Positions 7,708-16,406 are shown, numbered from the stretch's first letter. The stretch: 31,897 bases of DNA from Oscillospiraceae bacterium (GCA_022508865.1 JAFLUK010000004.1:1-31897), one strand, 5' to 3'. A program made the numbers and translations. The notes: generated from the letters alone by a model not told the origin.

Positions 7708-8409
7708 ATGAAAAAAATTTTAGTTTGCGAAGACGAAGACGCTATCCGTGACTTTGTGGTCATCAACCTGACAAGGGCGGGATACGAAGTAACAGAAGCT
7801 ACAAACGGAGAAGAAGCCCTGCAAAAATACAACGAAAACAATGGTGATTTTGACGTTGCTATTCTTGATATTATGATGCCGGGTATTGACGGATTGCAGG
7901 TTTGCAAGGAGCTTAGAAATATGAACAGCGGTATCGGCATTATTATGCTCTCTGCAAGAACACAGGAAATGGACAAAGTAACCGGTCTTATGCTTGGTGC
8001 AGATGACTATATTACAAAGCCATTCTCCCCTTCTGAACTGACTGCAAGAGTTGACTCTCTATACAGACGTGTTTCTATGTCCGAAGCAAAGAACGAAAAC
8101 AACTTTAAAGAAGAGCTGAAAAGCGGTATCTTTACCCTTAATTTGAGAAACCGCACCCTTACAAAGGACGGCAGTGTTATTGAGCTTACACAGGTTGAGT
8201 TCCAGATTATGGAATACTTTTTCAGCAAACCCGGTACTGCTCTGGACAGAACAGATATTCTCAACCATGTATGGGGCGAACAGTATGTTGGCGAAGAAAA
8301 AATTGTTGACGTTAACATCCGCCGTTTAAGAATGAAAGTTGAGGATGAGCCATCTAACCCAAGGTACATTGTGACCGTTTGGGGTCTTGGCTATAAGTGG
8401 GACGCATAA
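7708..8409 (+). CDS. OmpR/PhoB-family response regulator
   Basis: A 233-residue DNA-binding response regulator. The receiver domain (1-120) has the acidic pair E8-D9, the phosphate-accepting D54 in AILDIMMPG, S82 in the switch position and K104 in TKPF. The C-terminal winged-helix domain (about 135-233) shows the OmpR-type pattern, with LTQVEFQIMEYFFSKPG, the recognition-helix stretch DVNIRRLRMKVE and the closing VWGLGYKW. Strong ribosome binding site ACGGAGG nine bases before the ATG. It is followed by its likely histidine kinase after a 115-base gap with a small hairpin. It most resembles the PhoP/ResD/YycF-type group, but target genes and stimulus are not evident. Confidence 0.95.
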   Translation: MKKILVCEDEDAIRDFVVINLTRAGYEVTEATNGEEALQKYNENNGDFDVAILDIMMPGIDGLQVCKELRNMNSGIGIIMLSARTQEMDKVTGLMLGADDYITKPFSPSELTARVDSLYRRVSMSEAKNENNFKEELKSGIFTLNLRNRTLTKDGSVIELTQVEFQIMEYFFSKPGTALDRTDILNHVWGEQYVGEEKIVDVNIRRLRMKVEDEPSNPRYIVTVWGLGYKWDA

Positions 8410-8431
8410 CTGATACACTTAAAACATACAT

Positions 8432-8455
8432 TGGCCTCTGTTTGAATAGAGGTCA
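8432..8455 (+). other. Hairpin between response regulator and histidine kinase
   Basis: TGGCCTCT (8432-8439) and AGAGGTCA (8448-8455) form an eight-pair stem with one G-U, followed by GATTTTG. The U tract is short, so it may act as a partial terminator that lowers kinase expression relative to the regulator, or only as a stability element. Confidence 0.4.
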
Positions 8456-8524
8456 GATTTTGATGCCTTTGTAAAGCTTTTGCACTGTAGAATAAAGCTG
8501 TAAATAATCAAAATGGGAGGACAT

Positions 8525-9988
8525 ATGACAAGCGGTATTACAAAAAGATGGATACTCAATATATTGAGCGTTATTTTCATAATAGTTATATTTATTGTTT
8601 TTTGCCTTTCATATACCATAAGCACCTACTACACAAGAAGTGTGGAGCAGTCCATATCTATAAGGTGCAATGAGCTGGAAAAAATTTTTACAGATGTTAC
8701 TACAGATACTACCACGGATTTTCTTTCCACTGCTCAAAAGTACATTGAAGATTTTCCCCACAAGGAACTAATGGAACTGCAATCTCTTAATTCCGTGGGT
8801 AGGACTATCCTGACCTCTACAGGCTTTTTCCCTGACGAAAAAGAAAAAATGCCCGATTTGGAGCAGGCTCTTGCTGCCAAGGAGGGATATGCCATAACAG
8901 AAAGCGAGCTTTCTACAGGCGAGAATATTATGGCAGGCACAAAGGTTATCCGAAGTCAGGAGGGCACTGTGCTGGGTGCTATCAGATATGTTGTGTCTAT
9001 GGAAGATATTCATACCTCCAACATTCTCTATACACTTATCTTCTCCCTTATGGGAGGAACTGTTCTTATTGCAGTTTATATTTCAGGTCGTTTTTTACTT
9101 CGATCTATTGTGGGACCTATTAAGGAAATGTCCCAGACAGCAAGAATAATTGCCGAAGGAGACTTTGAAACCCCTGACCTTACAAAAAAGTATGATGATG
9201 AAATCGGTGATTTGTCTGACTCCATAAACTATATGGCGCACGAGCTGAAACAGACGGAACAACTGAAAAACGACTTTATCAGCCGTGTCAGCCACGAGCT
9301 GAGAACACCCCTCACCGCCATTAAGGGCTGGTCAGAAACTATGCTTCTGACAGGTGACGACATTGACAGACAGACCTTCCAAAAGGGTATGAATGTTATT
9401 CTAAAGGAATCGGGCAGGCTTACAAGCATTGTTGAGGAGCTTCTTGACTTTAGCCGTATTCAAAGCGGAAGAATGAAGTTGATTACAGAAAAAACAGACC
9501 TTGTTGCGGAACTTGACGAGGCTGTATATATGATGAAGGAGCGTTCAATCAAGGAACAAAAGCACCTTATGTTTGACACTCCAATTGAGCCATTCCCACC
9601 TGTTTTGGGCGACAAAAACAGACTGCGTCAGGTATTCCTGAATATTCTTGACAATGCACTGAAATATACAAGCGAGGGTGGCAACGTAATTGTTCAGATT
9701 CTCAATCAGGATAATTTGATTGTTGTCCACATCTCCGACACAGGCTGTGGAATTGCACCTGAAGATTTGCCAAAGGTAAAAGATAAATTCTACAAGGCAA
9801 ATCAGAATGTGGGTGGCAGCGGTATTGGTCTTGCTGTTGCAGACGAAATTGTACAAATGCACGGCGGTACACTTGAAATCACCAGTGGTATTGGTGTTGG
9901 TACCACCGTTACAATAAAGATACCTGTCTATAACGAGGCAGAAATTGTTGAAATGGAAGAAATAAACAAAGGAGAAATAAATGGCTAG
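8525..9988 (+). CDS. Membrane sensor histidine kinase
   Basis: A 487-residue kinase probably paired with the regulator upstream. Layout: TM helix ~8-30, extracellular sensor of about 130 residues, TM helix ~167-190, HAMP linker (~192-245), HisKA with the phosphorylated H257 in FISRVSHELRTPLTAIKGW, then HATPase_c with the N box (LDNALKYTS), G1 box DTGCGIAP and G2 box GSGIGLAVADEI. All catalytic motifs are intact. The ATG at 8525 is preferred because GGGAGGA lies just before it; the ATG at 8513 is upstream of that site. The stop overlaps the DUF1385 start by eight bases, implying translational coupling. The sensor domain gives no hint of ligand. Confidence 0.94.
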   Translation: MTSGITKRWILNILSVIFIIVIFIVFCLSYTISTYYTRSVEQSISIRCNELEKIFTDVTTDTTTDFLSTAQKYIEDFPHKELMELQSLNSVGRTILTSTGFFPDEKEKMPDLEQALAAKEGYAITESELSTGENIMAGTKVIRSQEGTVLGAIRYVVSMEDIHTSNILYTLIFSLMGGTVLIAVYISGRFLLRSIVGPIKEMSQTARIIAEGDFETPDLTKKYDDEIGDLSDSINYMAHELKQTEQLKNDFISRVSHELRTPLTAIKGWSETMLLTGDDIDRQTFQKGMNVILKESGRLTSIVEELLDFSRIQSGRMKLITEKTDLVAELDEAVYMMKERSIKEQKHLMFDTPIEPFPPVLGDKNRLRQVFLNILDNALKYTSEGGNVIVQILNQDNLIVVHISDTGCGIAPEDLPKVKDKFYKANQNVGGSGIGLAVADEIVQMHGGTLEITSGIGVGTTVTIKIPVYNEAEIVEMEEINKGEING

Positions 9989-10949
9989 AGAAACTACAAA
10001 GAAAATTACCTCTATCGGCGGTTCTGCCCTGATTGAGGGAATTATGATGCGTGGTCCCAAGAAAACCACTGTTGCGGTAAGAATGGGTAAAGACGATATT
10101 TATACAGAGAATCTGGAATTTACAGGTATTACTCAAAAATACAAAATTTTCAAAGTACCCTTTATACGTGGTATCGGCGGACTTATTGACTCTATGCGCC
10201 TCAGCTACAAAAGTCTTATGCTGTCTGCAGACAAGGCTATTGAGGCAGGCGAGGTTGAGGAAGAAGAGCCTTCAAAATTTGAAAAATGGCTTGACGAAAA
10301 GTTCGGCGACAAGCTGGTTAAGATTTTGATGATTTTTGCATCTATTATCGGCGTAGCCTTTGCAGTTGGACTTTTCTTTTTTGTACCGTCTTTCCTTTAT
10401 GACCTTGTATGCAAGTTGACAAGCTGGGCAGAAACAAGACTTTTTAAGTCTGTATTTGAAGGTGTGCTTAAAATTGTGCTTTTCCTTGGCTACATAATTA
10501 TCTGTAGTCGTATGCAGGAAATGAAAAGAGTGTTTATGTACCACGGCGCAGAGCACAAAACTATTTTCTGCTACGAAAATGACAAGGAGCTTACAGTTGA
10601 AAATGTAAAGAAATACACACGTTTTCACCCACGTTGCGGCACAAGCTTCCTTGTAATTATGCTTATTCTCGGCATATTCATCGGTCTTTTTGTCCCTGTT
10701 GCTCCCTTTGGTCTTGCATGGTTGAGACCTGTTATTAAAATACTTTTAATTCCACTCACCTGTGGTATTGGCTATGAGCTTATTAAAATCTGCGGCAAGC
10801 ACGACAATGCTGTCACCCGTATTCTTGCGGCTCCCGGTATGTGGGCACAGAGAATTACTACAAAAGAGCCTGACGATAGTATGATTGAGGTTGCCATTGC
10901 AGCCATTACCCCTGTTATTCCTGACGACGGCAGTGATATTGTTAAATAA
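9981..10949 (+). CDS. DUF1385 membrane protein (YqhQ family)
   Basis: A 322-residue integral membrane protein of the DUF1385 family (B. subtilis YqhQ), function unknown. The conserved N-terminal block GGSALIEGIMMRGP, the central YHGAEHKTIFCYE and HPRCGTSF are present. Hydrophobic segments lie at about 110-140, 155-175, 218-240 and 245-266. The histidines and cysteine in the central block suggest a catalytic or metal site near the membrane (inference). It overlaps the histidine kinase gene by eight bases and the prmC start by one. DUF1385 next to prmC is a recurring clostridial arrangement. Confidence 0.92.
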   Translation: MARETTKKITSIGGSALIEGIMMRGPKKTTVAVRMGKDDIYTENLEFTGITQKYKIFKVPFIRGIGGLIDSMRLSYKSLMLSADKAIEAGEVEEEEPSKFEKWLDEKFGDKLVKILMIFASIIGVAFAVGLFFFVPSFLYDLVCKLTSWAETRLFKSVFEGVLKIVLFLGYIIICSRMQEMKRVFMYHGAEHKTIFCYENDKELTVENVKKYTRFHPRCGTSFLVIMLILGIFIGLFVPVAPFGLAWLRPVIKILLIPLTCGIGYELIKICGKHDNAVTRILAAPGMWAQRITTKEPDDSMIEVAIAAITPVIPDDGSDIVK

Positions 10950-11794
10950 TGACTGTAAATATGATAAAAAGAAGTCTTGCTGAAAGACTTGGTAATATGG
11001 AAGAGGCTAAAAGCATAATAGAATATGTAACAGGCTTTGACCGAATGGAAATTCAGCTAAAACAGGATATACGTCTTACCAAAGTTGAAGAGGAAAAAAT
11101 AGAAGAATTAGCCCAAAAAAGAGAACAGGGCTATCCCCTGCAATACCTTATCGGCAAATGGACCTTTATGGACAACGACTATTATGTTGGCGAGGGTGTA
11201 CTGATACCAAGGGATGACACCGAGGTTTTGATACGCAGTGTTCTCCCCTATTTGCAGAGTATTATGAGAAAAAAAGGGGAAATGAAAATCATTGACCTTT
11301 GCTCCGGCAGCGGGATTATTCCCATAACACTGAAAAAAATGTTTCCATATACAGAGATGCATTCTCTGGAATTATCAGAAAAAGCAATTCCATACCTTAA
11401 AAAGAATATTAATAATCTTGCTCCAAGCATAATATTACATCAGGGAGACCTTAATGACCTTTGCAATATATTTGAGAACAATTACTTTGATTTGATTATT
11501 TCCAATCCCCCATATATCAGGTGCGATGAGCTTCCCTCCCTGCAAAAAGAGGTGCAGTTTGAACCAAAAATGGCACTTGACGGCGGAAATGACGGTCTTG
11601 TTTTTTACAGAAGCATAATTGAAAAATGGTCTGCCAAGCTTAAAAATGGCGGTATGCTTGCCATGGAGCTTGGAGAAAATCAATTTGAAAGTGTTCATCG
11701 ACTTATGGATGAAAAAGGCTTCACAAATATAAAAGGTTATCTTGATTTAGGCAATATTCAAAGGGCTATAAATGGGACTTTTCTTTTACAATAG
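10949..11794 (+). CDS. prmC: Peptide chain release factor N5-glutamine methyltransferase PrmC
   Basis: Methylates the glutamine of the GGQ motif in release factors RF1/RF2, raising termination efficiency. The 281-residue protein has an N-terminal helical domain (1-~85), a SAM loop IIDLCSGSGIIPITL (about 114-128) and the catalytic NPPY in ISNPPYIRCDE. Length is standard. The start lies in the TAATG overlap with the DUF1385 gene. The usual neighbour prfA is not present in this window; recA follows from its own promoter. Confidence 0.94.
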   Translation: MTVNMIKRSLAERLGNMEEAKSIIEYVTGFDRMEIQLKQDIRLTKVEEEKIEELAQKREQGYPLQYLIGKWTFMDNDYYVGEGVLIPRDDTEVLIRSVLPYLQSIMRKKGEMKIIDLCSGSGIIPITLKKMFPYTEMHSLELSEKAIPYLKKNINNLAPSIILHQGDLNDLCNIFENNYFDLIISNPPYIRCDELPSLQKEVQFEPKMALDGGNDGLVFYRSIIEKWSAKLKNGGMLAMELGENQFESVHRLMDEKGFTNIKGYLDLGNIQRAINGTFLLQ

Positions 11795-11815
11795 AAAGTT
11801 TGTTCGAATTTTTTG

Positions 11816-11844
11816 TTGATTTTTTTCAGTATGTAATTTATAAT
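11816..11844 (+). promoter_or_regulatory. Predicted sigma-A promoter for recA
   Basis: TTGATT (11816-11821), 17-base spacer, perfect TATAAT (11839-11844). The start site would fall near 11851, which rules out the ATG at 11849 as the translation start. No gram-positive LexA box (GAACnnnnGTTC type) is seen in or around it. Confidence 0.65.
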
Positions 11845-11890
11845 TTATATGGTTTTAAACACTAATAAAAAAGTAAAGGATGTAATTATA

Positions 11891-13012
11891 ATGGCAGTTG
11901 ATAAGAATAAAGCGCTTCAGACAGCCCTCAGTCAGATAGAAAAACAGTTTGGTAAGGGTGCGGTTATGCGCCTTGGAGAAAACGAGCATATGAGTGTTGG
12001 TCACGTCAGCACAGGCTCACTGGGTCTTGATATTGCCCTGGGCATTGGCGGATTGCCACGAGGAAGAATTATCGAAATTTACGGACCTGAATCATCAGGT
12101 AAAACCACCCTCTCCCTACACTGTATTGCAGAGGGACAAAAGGACGGCGGCAACGTTGCATTTATTGACGTTGAACACGCACTTGACCCTGTTTATGCAG
12201 AGGCTCTCGGTGTTGACATTGACAATCTCCTTGTTTCCCAGCCCGACACAGGTGAAGATGCACTGGAAATTGCAGAGGCTCTTATCCGTTCAGGTGCCAT
12301 TGATGTACTTGTTGTTGACTCTGTAGCCGCTCTTGTTCCAAAGGCAGAAATAGAGGGTGAAATGGGCGACTCCCATGTTGGTTTACAGGCAAGACTTATG
12401 TCCCAGGCATTAAGAAAGCTTGCAGGCGCAATCAACAAGAGTAACTGTGTAGCAATCTTTATTAACCAGTTGAGAGAAAAGGTTGGTGTTATTTACGGCA
12501 ACCCCGAGGTAACCCCGGGAGGTCGTGCGCTGAAATTCTATTCATCTGTTAGAATTGAAGTAAGACGTGCAGAAACTCTTAAGCTGAACGGTGAAATGAT
12601 AGGCAACCGTACAAAGTGCAAGGTTGTTAAGAATAAAATTGCACCACCGTTTAAGGAAGCCATCTTTGACATTATGTACGGTCAGGGTATTTCCAGAATC
12701 GGTGAGCTTATAGATTTGGCTGTTGACACCGATGTTATCAACAAGTCAGGGGCTTGGTTCAGCTATGGCGAAACACGCCTTGGTCAGGGCAGAGATAAGG
12801 TAAAACTTCTCCTTGAAGAAAACACAGAGCTTGCAAAAGAAATTGAAGAAAAGGTTTTGGCTAATCTTGAAAAACTGAAGGAAACCAGAAAAATGAAAAA
12901 AGGTGCAAAGGTACCTGCAATCACACCTGCAATTCCTGCAGCAGAGCCAACAGCTGAAAAAAAGGTTCCTGCTAAAAAGGACAGCAAGCTGGATATTCTG
13001 GTTGAAGATTAA
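11891..13012 (+). CDS. recA: Recombinase RecA
   Basis: ATP-dependent strand-exchange protein of homologous recombination and co-protease in the SOS response. The 373-residue form starting at 11891 matches the family: N-terminal polymerisation helix (KALQTALSQIEKQFGKG), Walker A GPESSGKT, VDSVAALVP (Walker B region), the FINQLREK L2-proximal block and the PGGRALKFY stretch. The C-terminal tail is unusually Ala/Pro/Lys-rich (about 335-365) before the acidic end LDILVED. The start at 11891 fits AAAGGATG upstream and the promoter position. Its stop overlaps the recX start by one base. Confidence 0.98.
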   Translation: MAVDKNKALQTALSQIEKQFGKGAVMRLGENEHMSVGHVSTGSLGLDIALGIGGLPRGRIIEIYGPESSGKTTLSLHCIAEGQKDGGNVAFIDVEHALDPVYAEALGVDIDNLLVSQPDTGEDALEIAEALIRSGAIDVLVVDSVAALVPKAEIEGEMGDSHVGLQARLMSQALRKLAGAINKSNCVAIFINQLREKVGVIYGNPEVTPGGRALKFYSSVRIEVRRAETLKLNGEMIGNRTKCKVVKNKIAPPFKEAIFDIMYGQGISRIGELIDLAVDTDVINKSGAWFSYGETRLGQGRDKVKLLLEENTELAKEIEEKVLANLEKLKETRKMKKGAKVPAITPAIPAAEPTAEKKVPAKKDSKLDILVED

Positions 13013-13632
13013 TGCTTGTAACGGCTGTTGAACCAAGGAAAAAGTCTCTCTCTGCACTGTATATCGACGGAGAATACGCAATGTCTCTTGACACGGAAAC
13101 TCTTCTTATAAATCACATCAGAGCCGGTGTAGAGATTGACGACGGAAAACTCCGAGAAATTATACAGGAGAGCAACCAAAAGCGTGCAAAGGAAAAGGCT
13201 CTTTGGCTGATTTCCTATCGTGACCACAGCAAAAAAGAGCTTGTGGATAAAATCAAGCGTACCTGTGATGGGGACTCTGCTATAGCCGCTGTGGAAAGGT
13301 TGTGCCAACTTGGTCTTGTGAATGACGAAAGCTATGCACGACGATACTACAAAGAGCTTACAAACGGCAGTAAGCACCTGTCACCAAGGGGTGCAAAATA
13401 TAAATTGATAGAAAAGGGTATCAGCCGAGAAATAATTGACAAAATTATGGAAGATACCCCTGTAGACCAAAAAGAACAAATAAGAATATTAATAGAGAAA
13501 AAATACAGTAACTTTAATACAGACGAAAAATATAAACGCAGAGCCATATCTGCATTGCAGAGGAAGGGTTTTTGCTGGGATGATATAAAGTCTGTAATGA
13601 GTGAATTTGAAGAGGATGACTATGGCTGTTAA
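13012..13632 (+). CDS. recX: Regulatory protein RecX
   Basis: RecX binds RecA filaments and modulates their growth and activity. The 206-residue protein is mostly helical with the tandem three-helix repeats of the family; SYRDHSKKELVDKIKR and ERLCQLGLVNDESYARRY match the RecX core, and the C-terminal repeat ends in RKGFCWDDIKSVM. Like Bacillus RecX it has an N-terminal beta-rich extension (1-~50) absent from the short E. coli form. Start and stop are embedded: ATG in the recA stop (TAATG), end overlapping the rimO start by 11 bases. Confidence 0.93.
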   Translation: MLVTAVEPRKKSLSALYIDGEYAMSLDTETLLINHIRAGVEIDDGKLREIIQESNQKRAKEKALWLISYRDHSKKELVDKIKRTCDGDSAIAAVERLCQLGLVNDESYARRYYKELTNGSKHLSPRGAKYKLIEKGISREIIDKIMEDTPVDQKEQIRILIEKKYSNFNTDEKYKRRAISALQRKGFCWDDIKSVMSEFEEDDYGC

Positions 13633-14950
13633 GGTTGGTATAATATCACTGGGATGTGCAAAAAATCAAGTAGATGCAGAGATGCTCCTGTATAAAATTA
13701 AGGAAGCAGGTTTTGAATTGTCTGATGACCCCGGAATTTGCGACATAGCCATTGTAAACACCTGCGGATTTATTGAGTCTGCAAAACAGGAAAGCATTGA
13801 CGAAATTTTGGAGCTTGCCCAGCTTAAAAGAGAAGGACAAATTAAGAAAATTGTTGTAACAGGCTGTCTTGCGGAACGTTATAATAATGAAATTATGAAG
13901 GAAATCTCCGACATTGATGCAGTTGCAGGTATTGGTGCAAACAGCGACATTGTGTCTGTGCTTAACAAAGTGCTTGACGAAGAAAATATAAACATCTTCC
14001 CCGATAAACTTCTTATGCCGCTGGAAGGCAAAAGAATACAGTCTACTCCCCCCTACACTGCTTACCTTAAAATTTCCGAGGGCTGTGACAACCGCTGCTC
14101 CTACTGTGCAATTCCCCTTATCCGTGGCGGTCACAGAAGCAGAAAAATGGAAAATATAATTGCCGAAGCAAAATCCCTTGCAGAAAAAGGTGTTAAGGAA
14201 CTTAACATTATTGCCCAAGACACCACACGCTACGGACTTGACCTTTATGGAGAATATAAACTTGCCTCTCTTGTAAAGGAGCTTTGCAAAATTCAGGATA
14301 TAAAATGGATACGTCTGCTTTACTGCTATCCTGACAAAATTACAGATGAACTTATTGAAACTATTAAAAATGAAGATAAGGTTTGTAAGTATATTGACAT
14401 TCCTCTACAGCACTGTAACGGTGATGTTCTGAAAAGAATGAACCGAAGCGGCAACAAGGAAAGCCTACTTGCTCTTATGAACAAACTTCGCAGGGAAATT
14501 CCCGAAATTGTAATAAGAACTACCTTTATTGCAGGTTTCCCGGGAGAAAGTGAAGATGACTTTACAGAGCTTTGCGAATTTATTAAGGAAGTTAAATTCC
14601 AGAGAATGGGTTGCTTCCCCTACAGTGTGGAAGAGGGTACTCCTGCTGCGGAGTTTCCAAATCAGCTTGATGAGGACACAAAAAAGCGCCGTGCAGAAAT
14701 CATTACAGATGAACAGAGTTACATAATGGATGAGTACCTTGAAAGCCTTATCGGCAAAAAAATGACTGTTCTTTGCGAGGGTTATGACAGATATGCAGAG
14801 TGCTACTATGGCAGAACATACTGTGATGCCCCTGACGTTGACACAGTTACATTCTTCACAACAGACGGTGACAAGCCAAAAGTCGGAGAATTTTATGAAA
14901 TAGAAATTACAGACTTTATTGACTGCTCCCTTGTGGGAACTATTGTATGA
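13622..14950 (+). CDS. rimO: Ribosomal protein S12 methylthiotransferase RimO
   Basis: Radical-SAM enzyme adding a methylthio group to Asp of ribosomal protein S12. The 442-residue protein shows the UPF0004 domain with its three cluster cysteines (SLGCAKNQVDAE, VNTCGF, VTGCLAERY), the radical-SAM CxxxCxxC in EGCDNRCSYCAIP, and a C-terminal TRAM domain (about 375-442). SLGCAKNQVD and the IRGGHRSR stretch favour RimO over MiaB. GTG 13601 and ATG 13616 are also in frame, but AAGAGG at 13610-13615 points to the ATG at 13622, where family homology begins. It overlaps recX by 11 bases. Confidence 0.94.
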   Translation: MAVKVGIISLGCAKNQVDAEMLLYKIKEAGFELSDDPGICDIAIVNTCGFIESAKQESIDEILELAQLKREGQIKKIVVTGCLAERYNNEIMKEISDIDAVAGIGANSDIVSVLNKVLDEENINIFPDKLLMPLEGKRIQSTPPYTAYLKISEGCDNRCSYCAIPLIRGGHRSRKMENIIAEAKSLAEKGVKELNIIAQDTTRYGLDLYGEYKLASLVKELCKIQDIKWIRLLYCYPDKITDELIETIKNEDKVCKYIDIPLQHCNGDVLKRMNRSGNKESLLALMNKLRREIPEIVIRTTFIAGFPGESEDDFTELCEFIKEVKFQRMGCFPYSVEEGTPAAEFPNQLDEDTKKRRAEIITDEQSYIMDEYLESLIGKKMTVLCEGYDRYAECYYGRTYCDAPDVDTVTFFTTDGDKPKVGEFYEIEITDFIDCSLVGTIV

Positions 14951-14974
14951 TTACCGCGGATTGGAATTGATATA

Positions 14975-15562
14975 ATGAATCTACCAAACAAACTTACGCT
15001 TTTAAGAATTATTCTCGCACCAATGTTTATTGCTTCACTGCTGATAAACTTTCCTATGCACTACCTTGTGTCGGGAGTATTATTCGGCATTGCTTCAATT
15101 ACAGATACACTTGACGGAAGAATTGCAAGAAAAAGAAATTTGGTAACTGACTTTGGAAAATTTGCAGATCCATTAGCTGATAAAATACTTGTAATTTCCG
15201 CCCTTATGTGCTTTTTACAACTTGGGTTGCTGGGTAACTATGGTGCAATTCCTGTTATAATTGTGTTGTTCAGAGAATTTGCAGTGTCAGGCATAAGACT
15301 TGTTGCGGCTTCAAGCGGAAAGGTGGTTGCGGCTAATATATGGGGGAAAATTAAAACTGTGTCACAAATGATAAGTATTTCAGCAATTTTTGCAATGCAA
15401 GTGGTTCTGGAATTTATTAATATTTTCAAAATCACCATTGTGGGACTTGACAACATTTTCTTTATCATAGGTAACATTCTTGTTTGGATTTTCACCTTAT
15501 TTACAATTATCAGCGGAATAATCTACATAATGGACAACAGCAAATTCCTGAAGGATATGTAA
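14975..15562 (+). CDS. pgsA: CDP-diacylglycerol-glycerol-3-phosphate 3-phosphatidyltransferase
   Basis: Makes phosphatidylglycerol phosphate, the committed step to phosphatidylglycerol. The 195-residue membrane protein has the complete CDP-alcohol phosphotransferase motif DTLDGRIARKR...G...D...D (about 43-70, with FGKFADPLAD). Several TM helices are evident. It begins 24 bases after rimO; rimO-pgsA adjacency is common in Firmicutes. The short lipoprotein gene follows after one base. Confidence 0.93.
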   Translation: MNLPNKLTLLRIILAPMFIASLLINFPMHYLVSGVLFGIASITDTLDGRIARKRNLVTDFGKFADPLADKILVISALMCFLQLGLLGNYGAIPVIIVLFREFAVSGIRLVAASSGKVVAANIWGKIKTVSQMISISAIFAMQVVLEFINIFKITIVGLDNIFFIIGNILVWIFTLFTIISGIIYIMDNSKFLKDM

Positions 15563-15563
15563 A

Positions 15564-16073
15564 ATGAAGCTTTTAAGAAATTTTTCCCTTGCATCAGCAC
15601 TTGCTATTGTACTGATTCTTTCTGCCTGCTCTGACCAAATTACAGAATTGAGCACAGGCGACAGAGATTTTTGTAAAACAGAAATGCAGGCTTATTCAGA
15701 GGGCAGGACAATAGATATGCTCGGCAATAATCCTGAAATTGAAGAGGAAATTGCCACAATTAAAGTTAGTGACCAGGTATCAATTTGGATTGCAACAAAC
15801 AATCAGGAGTGTGTTACTGTTGCACCAATGTACACAAGGGACAACACCTATTACTTTACCGGCAGAGAAACGGTGTATCACATTCCCGACATAAAGGAAA
15901 AATGTGCAGAAAGCTCTTTGTGGGATATTTACAATATGCATTACGGCATAAAAATCACACTATATTTGTTTAGGGGTAACGATTACACAGGCAGTGATGC
16001 CACAGGACAGGAAACAATTGCAATAAATAATGAAAATTACACCCTTGTGTGGACATATTCACAAATCAAATAA
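15564..16073 (+). CDS. Small lipoprotein of unknown function
   Basis: A 169-residue predicted lipoprotein with signal peptide MKLLRNFSLASALAIVLIL and lipobox LSAC (C22). I do not recognise the mature domain; it looks beta-rich, with YTRDNTYYFTGRETVYHIP and a closing YTLVWTYSQIK. It begins one base after the pgsA stop and is the last gene before the cysE T-box leader, so it is probably cotranscribed with pgsA. No terminator of its own was found. Confidence 0.7.
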   Translation: MKLLRNFSLASALAIVLILSACSDQITELSTGDRDFCKTEMQAYSEGRTIDMLGNNPEIEEEIATIKVSDQVSIWIATNNQECVTVAPMYTRDNTYYFTGRETVYHIPDIKEKCAESSLWDIYNMHYGIKITLYLFRGNDYTGSDATGQETIAINNENYTLVWTYSQIK

Positions 16074-16077
16074 ACAC

Positions 16078-16106
16078 TTGCTTTTTTTACCTTGTGAGTA
16101 TATAAT
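16078..16106 (+). promoter_or_regulatory. Predicted promoter for the cysE-cysS T-box leader
   Basis: TTGCTT (16078-16083), 17-base spacer, perfect TATAAT (16101-16106). The expected start near 16113 is just upstream of the T-box stem I sequence. Confidence 0.7.
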
Positions 16107-16112
16107 AATGGT

Positions 16113-16406
16113 ACTCAATTAAAAAAACTGCATAGAATATATATAAAGGCAATGATTGGGAGAAGTAACCCTTGGATTTTGACAGAGAATAGGTGTCGTT
16201 GGCTGTAAGCACCTATCAAATGAAGATTGCGAAATGCACCCATAAGCCGACAGATGGAACAAGAACAAATTCAGTATATCTGTCCGTACACCTGCGTTAA
16301 AGGTATATGAGGGTTTGCTGTAGATAATATGGTAACGCAGCAGACCAAATTCAGGTGGAACCACGATAATTCGTCCTGTACTAATTTGCATTAGTACAGG
16401 TTTTTT
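16113..16406 (+). promoter_or_regulatory. T-box riboswitch, cysteine-specific, upstream of cysE-cysS
   Basis: Binds uncharged tRNA-Cys and then prevents transcription termination, so cysE and cysS are switched on when cysteine is short. Stem I elements: an AG-bulge/GGTG-type region (AGAGAATAGGTG) and a specifier region GAAATGCA with the Cys codon TGC at 16235-16237. The antiterminator is complete: CAGG (16352-16355) pairs with CCTG (16375-16378), a seven-base bulge TGGAACC (16356-16362), and ACG (16363-16365) pairs with CGT (16372-16374). The bulge TGGA pairs with a tRNA 3' end UCCA; U at the discriminator position is what tRNA-Cys carries. The CCTG is shared with the terminator, so the two structures exclude each other. 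The left boundary is inferred from the promoter. Confidence 0.93.
16375..16406 (+). terminator. T-box-controlled terminator
   Basis: CCTGTACTAAT (16375-16385) pairs fully with ATTAGTACAGG (16390-16400), a four-base loop and a TTTTTT tail. This is the off state of the T-box; its first four bases are also the 3' arm of the antiterminator. Confidence 0.93.

Noticed and set aside
9545..10069. 174-codon minus-strand frame across the kinase-DUF1385 junction
   Set aside because: Antisense to two clear genes; Cys/Phe/Asn-rich composition is typical of an opposite-strand shadow.
11800..11825. Possible LexA half-site GTTCGAAT upstream of recA
   Set aside because: There is no partner half at the required spacing.
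11849..11890. Upstream ATG extending recA by 14 residues
   Set aside because: It falls at the predicted transcription start, lacks a ribosome binding site, and the extension does not match RecA.
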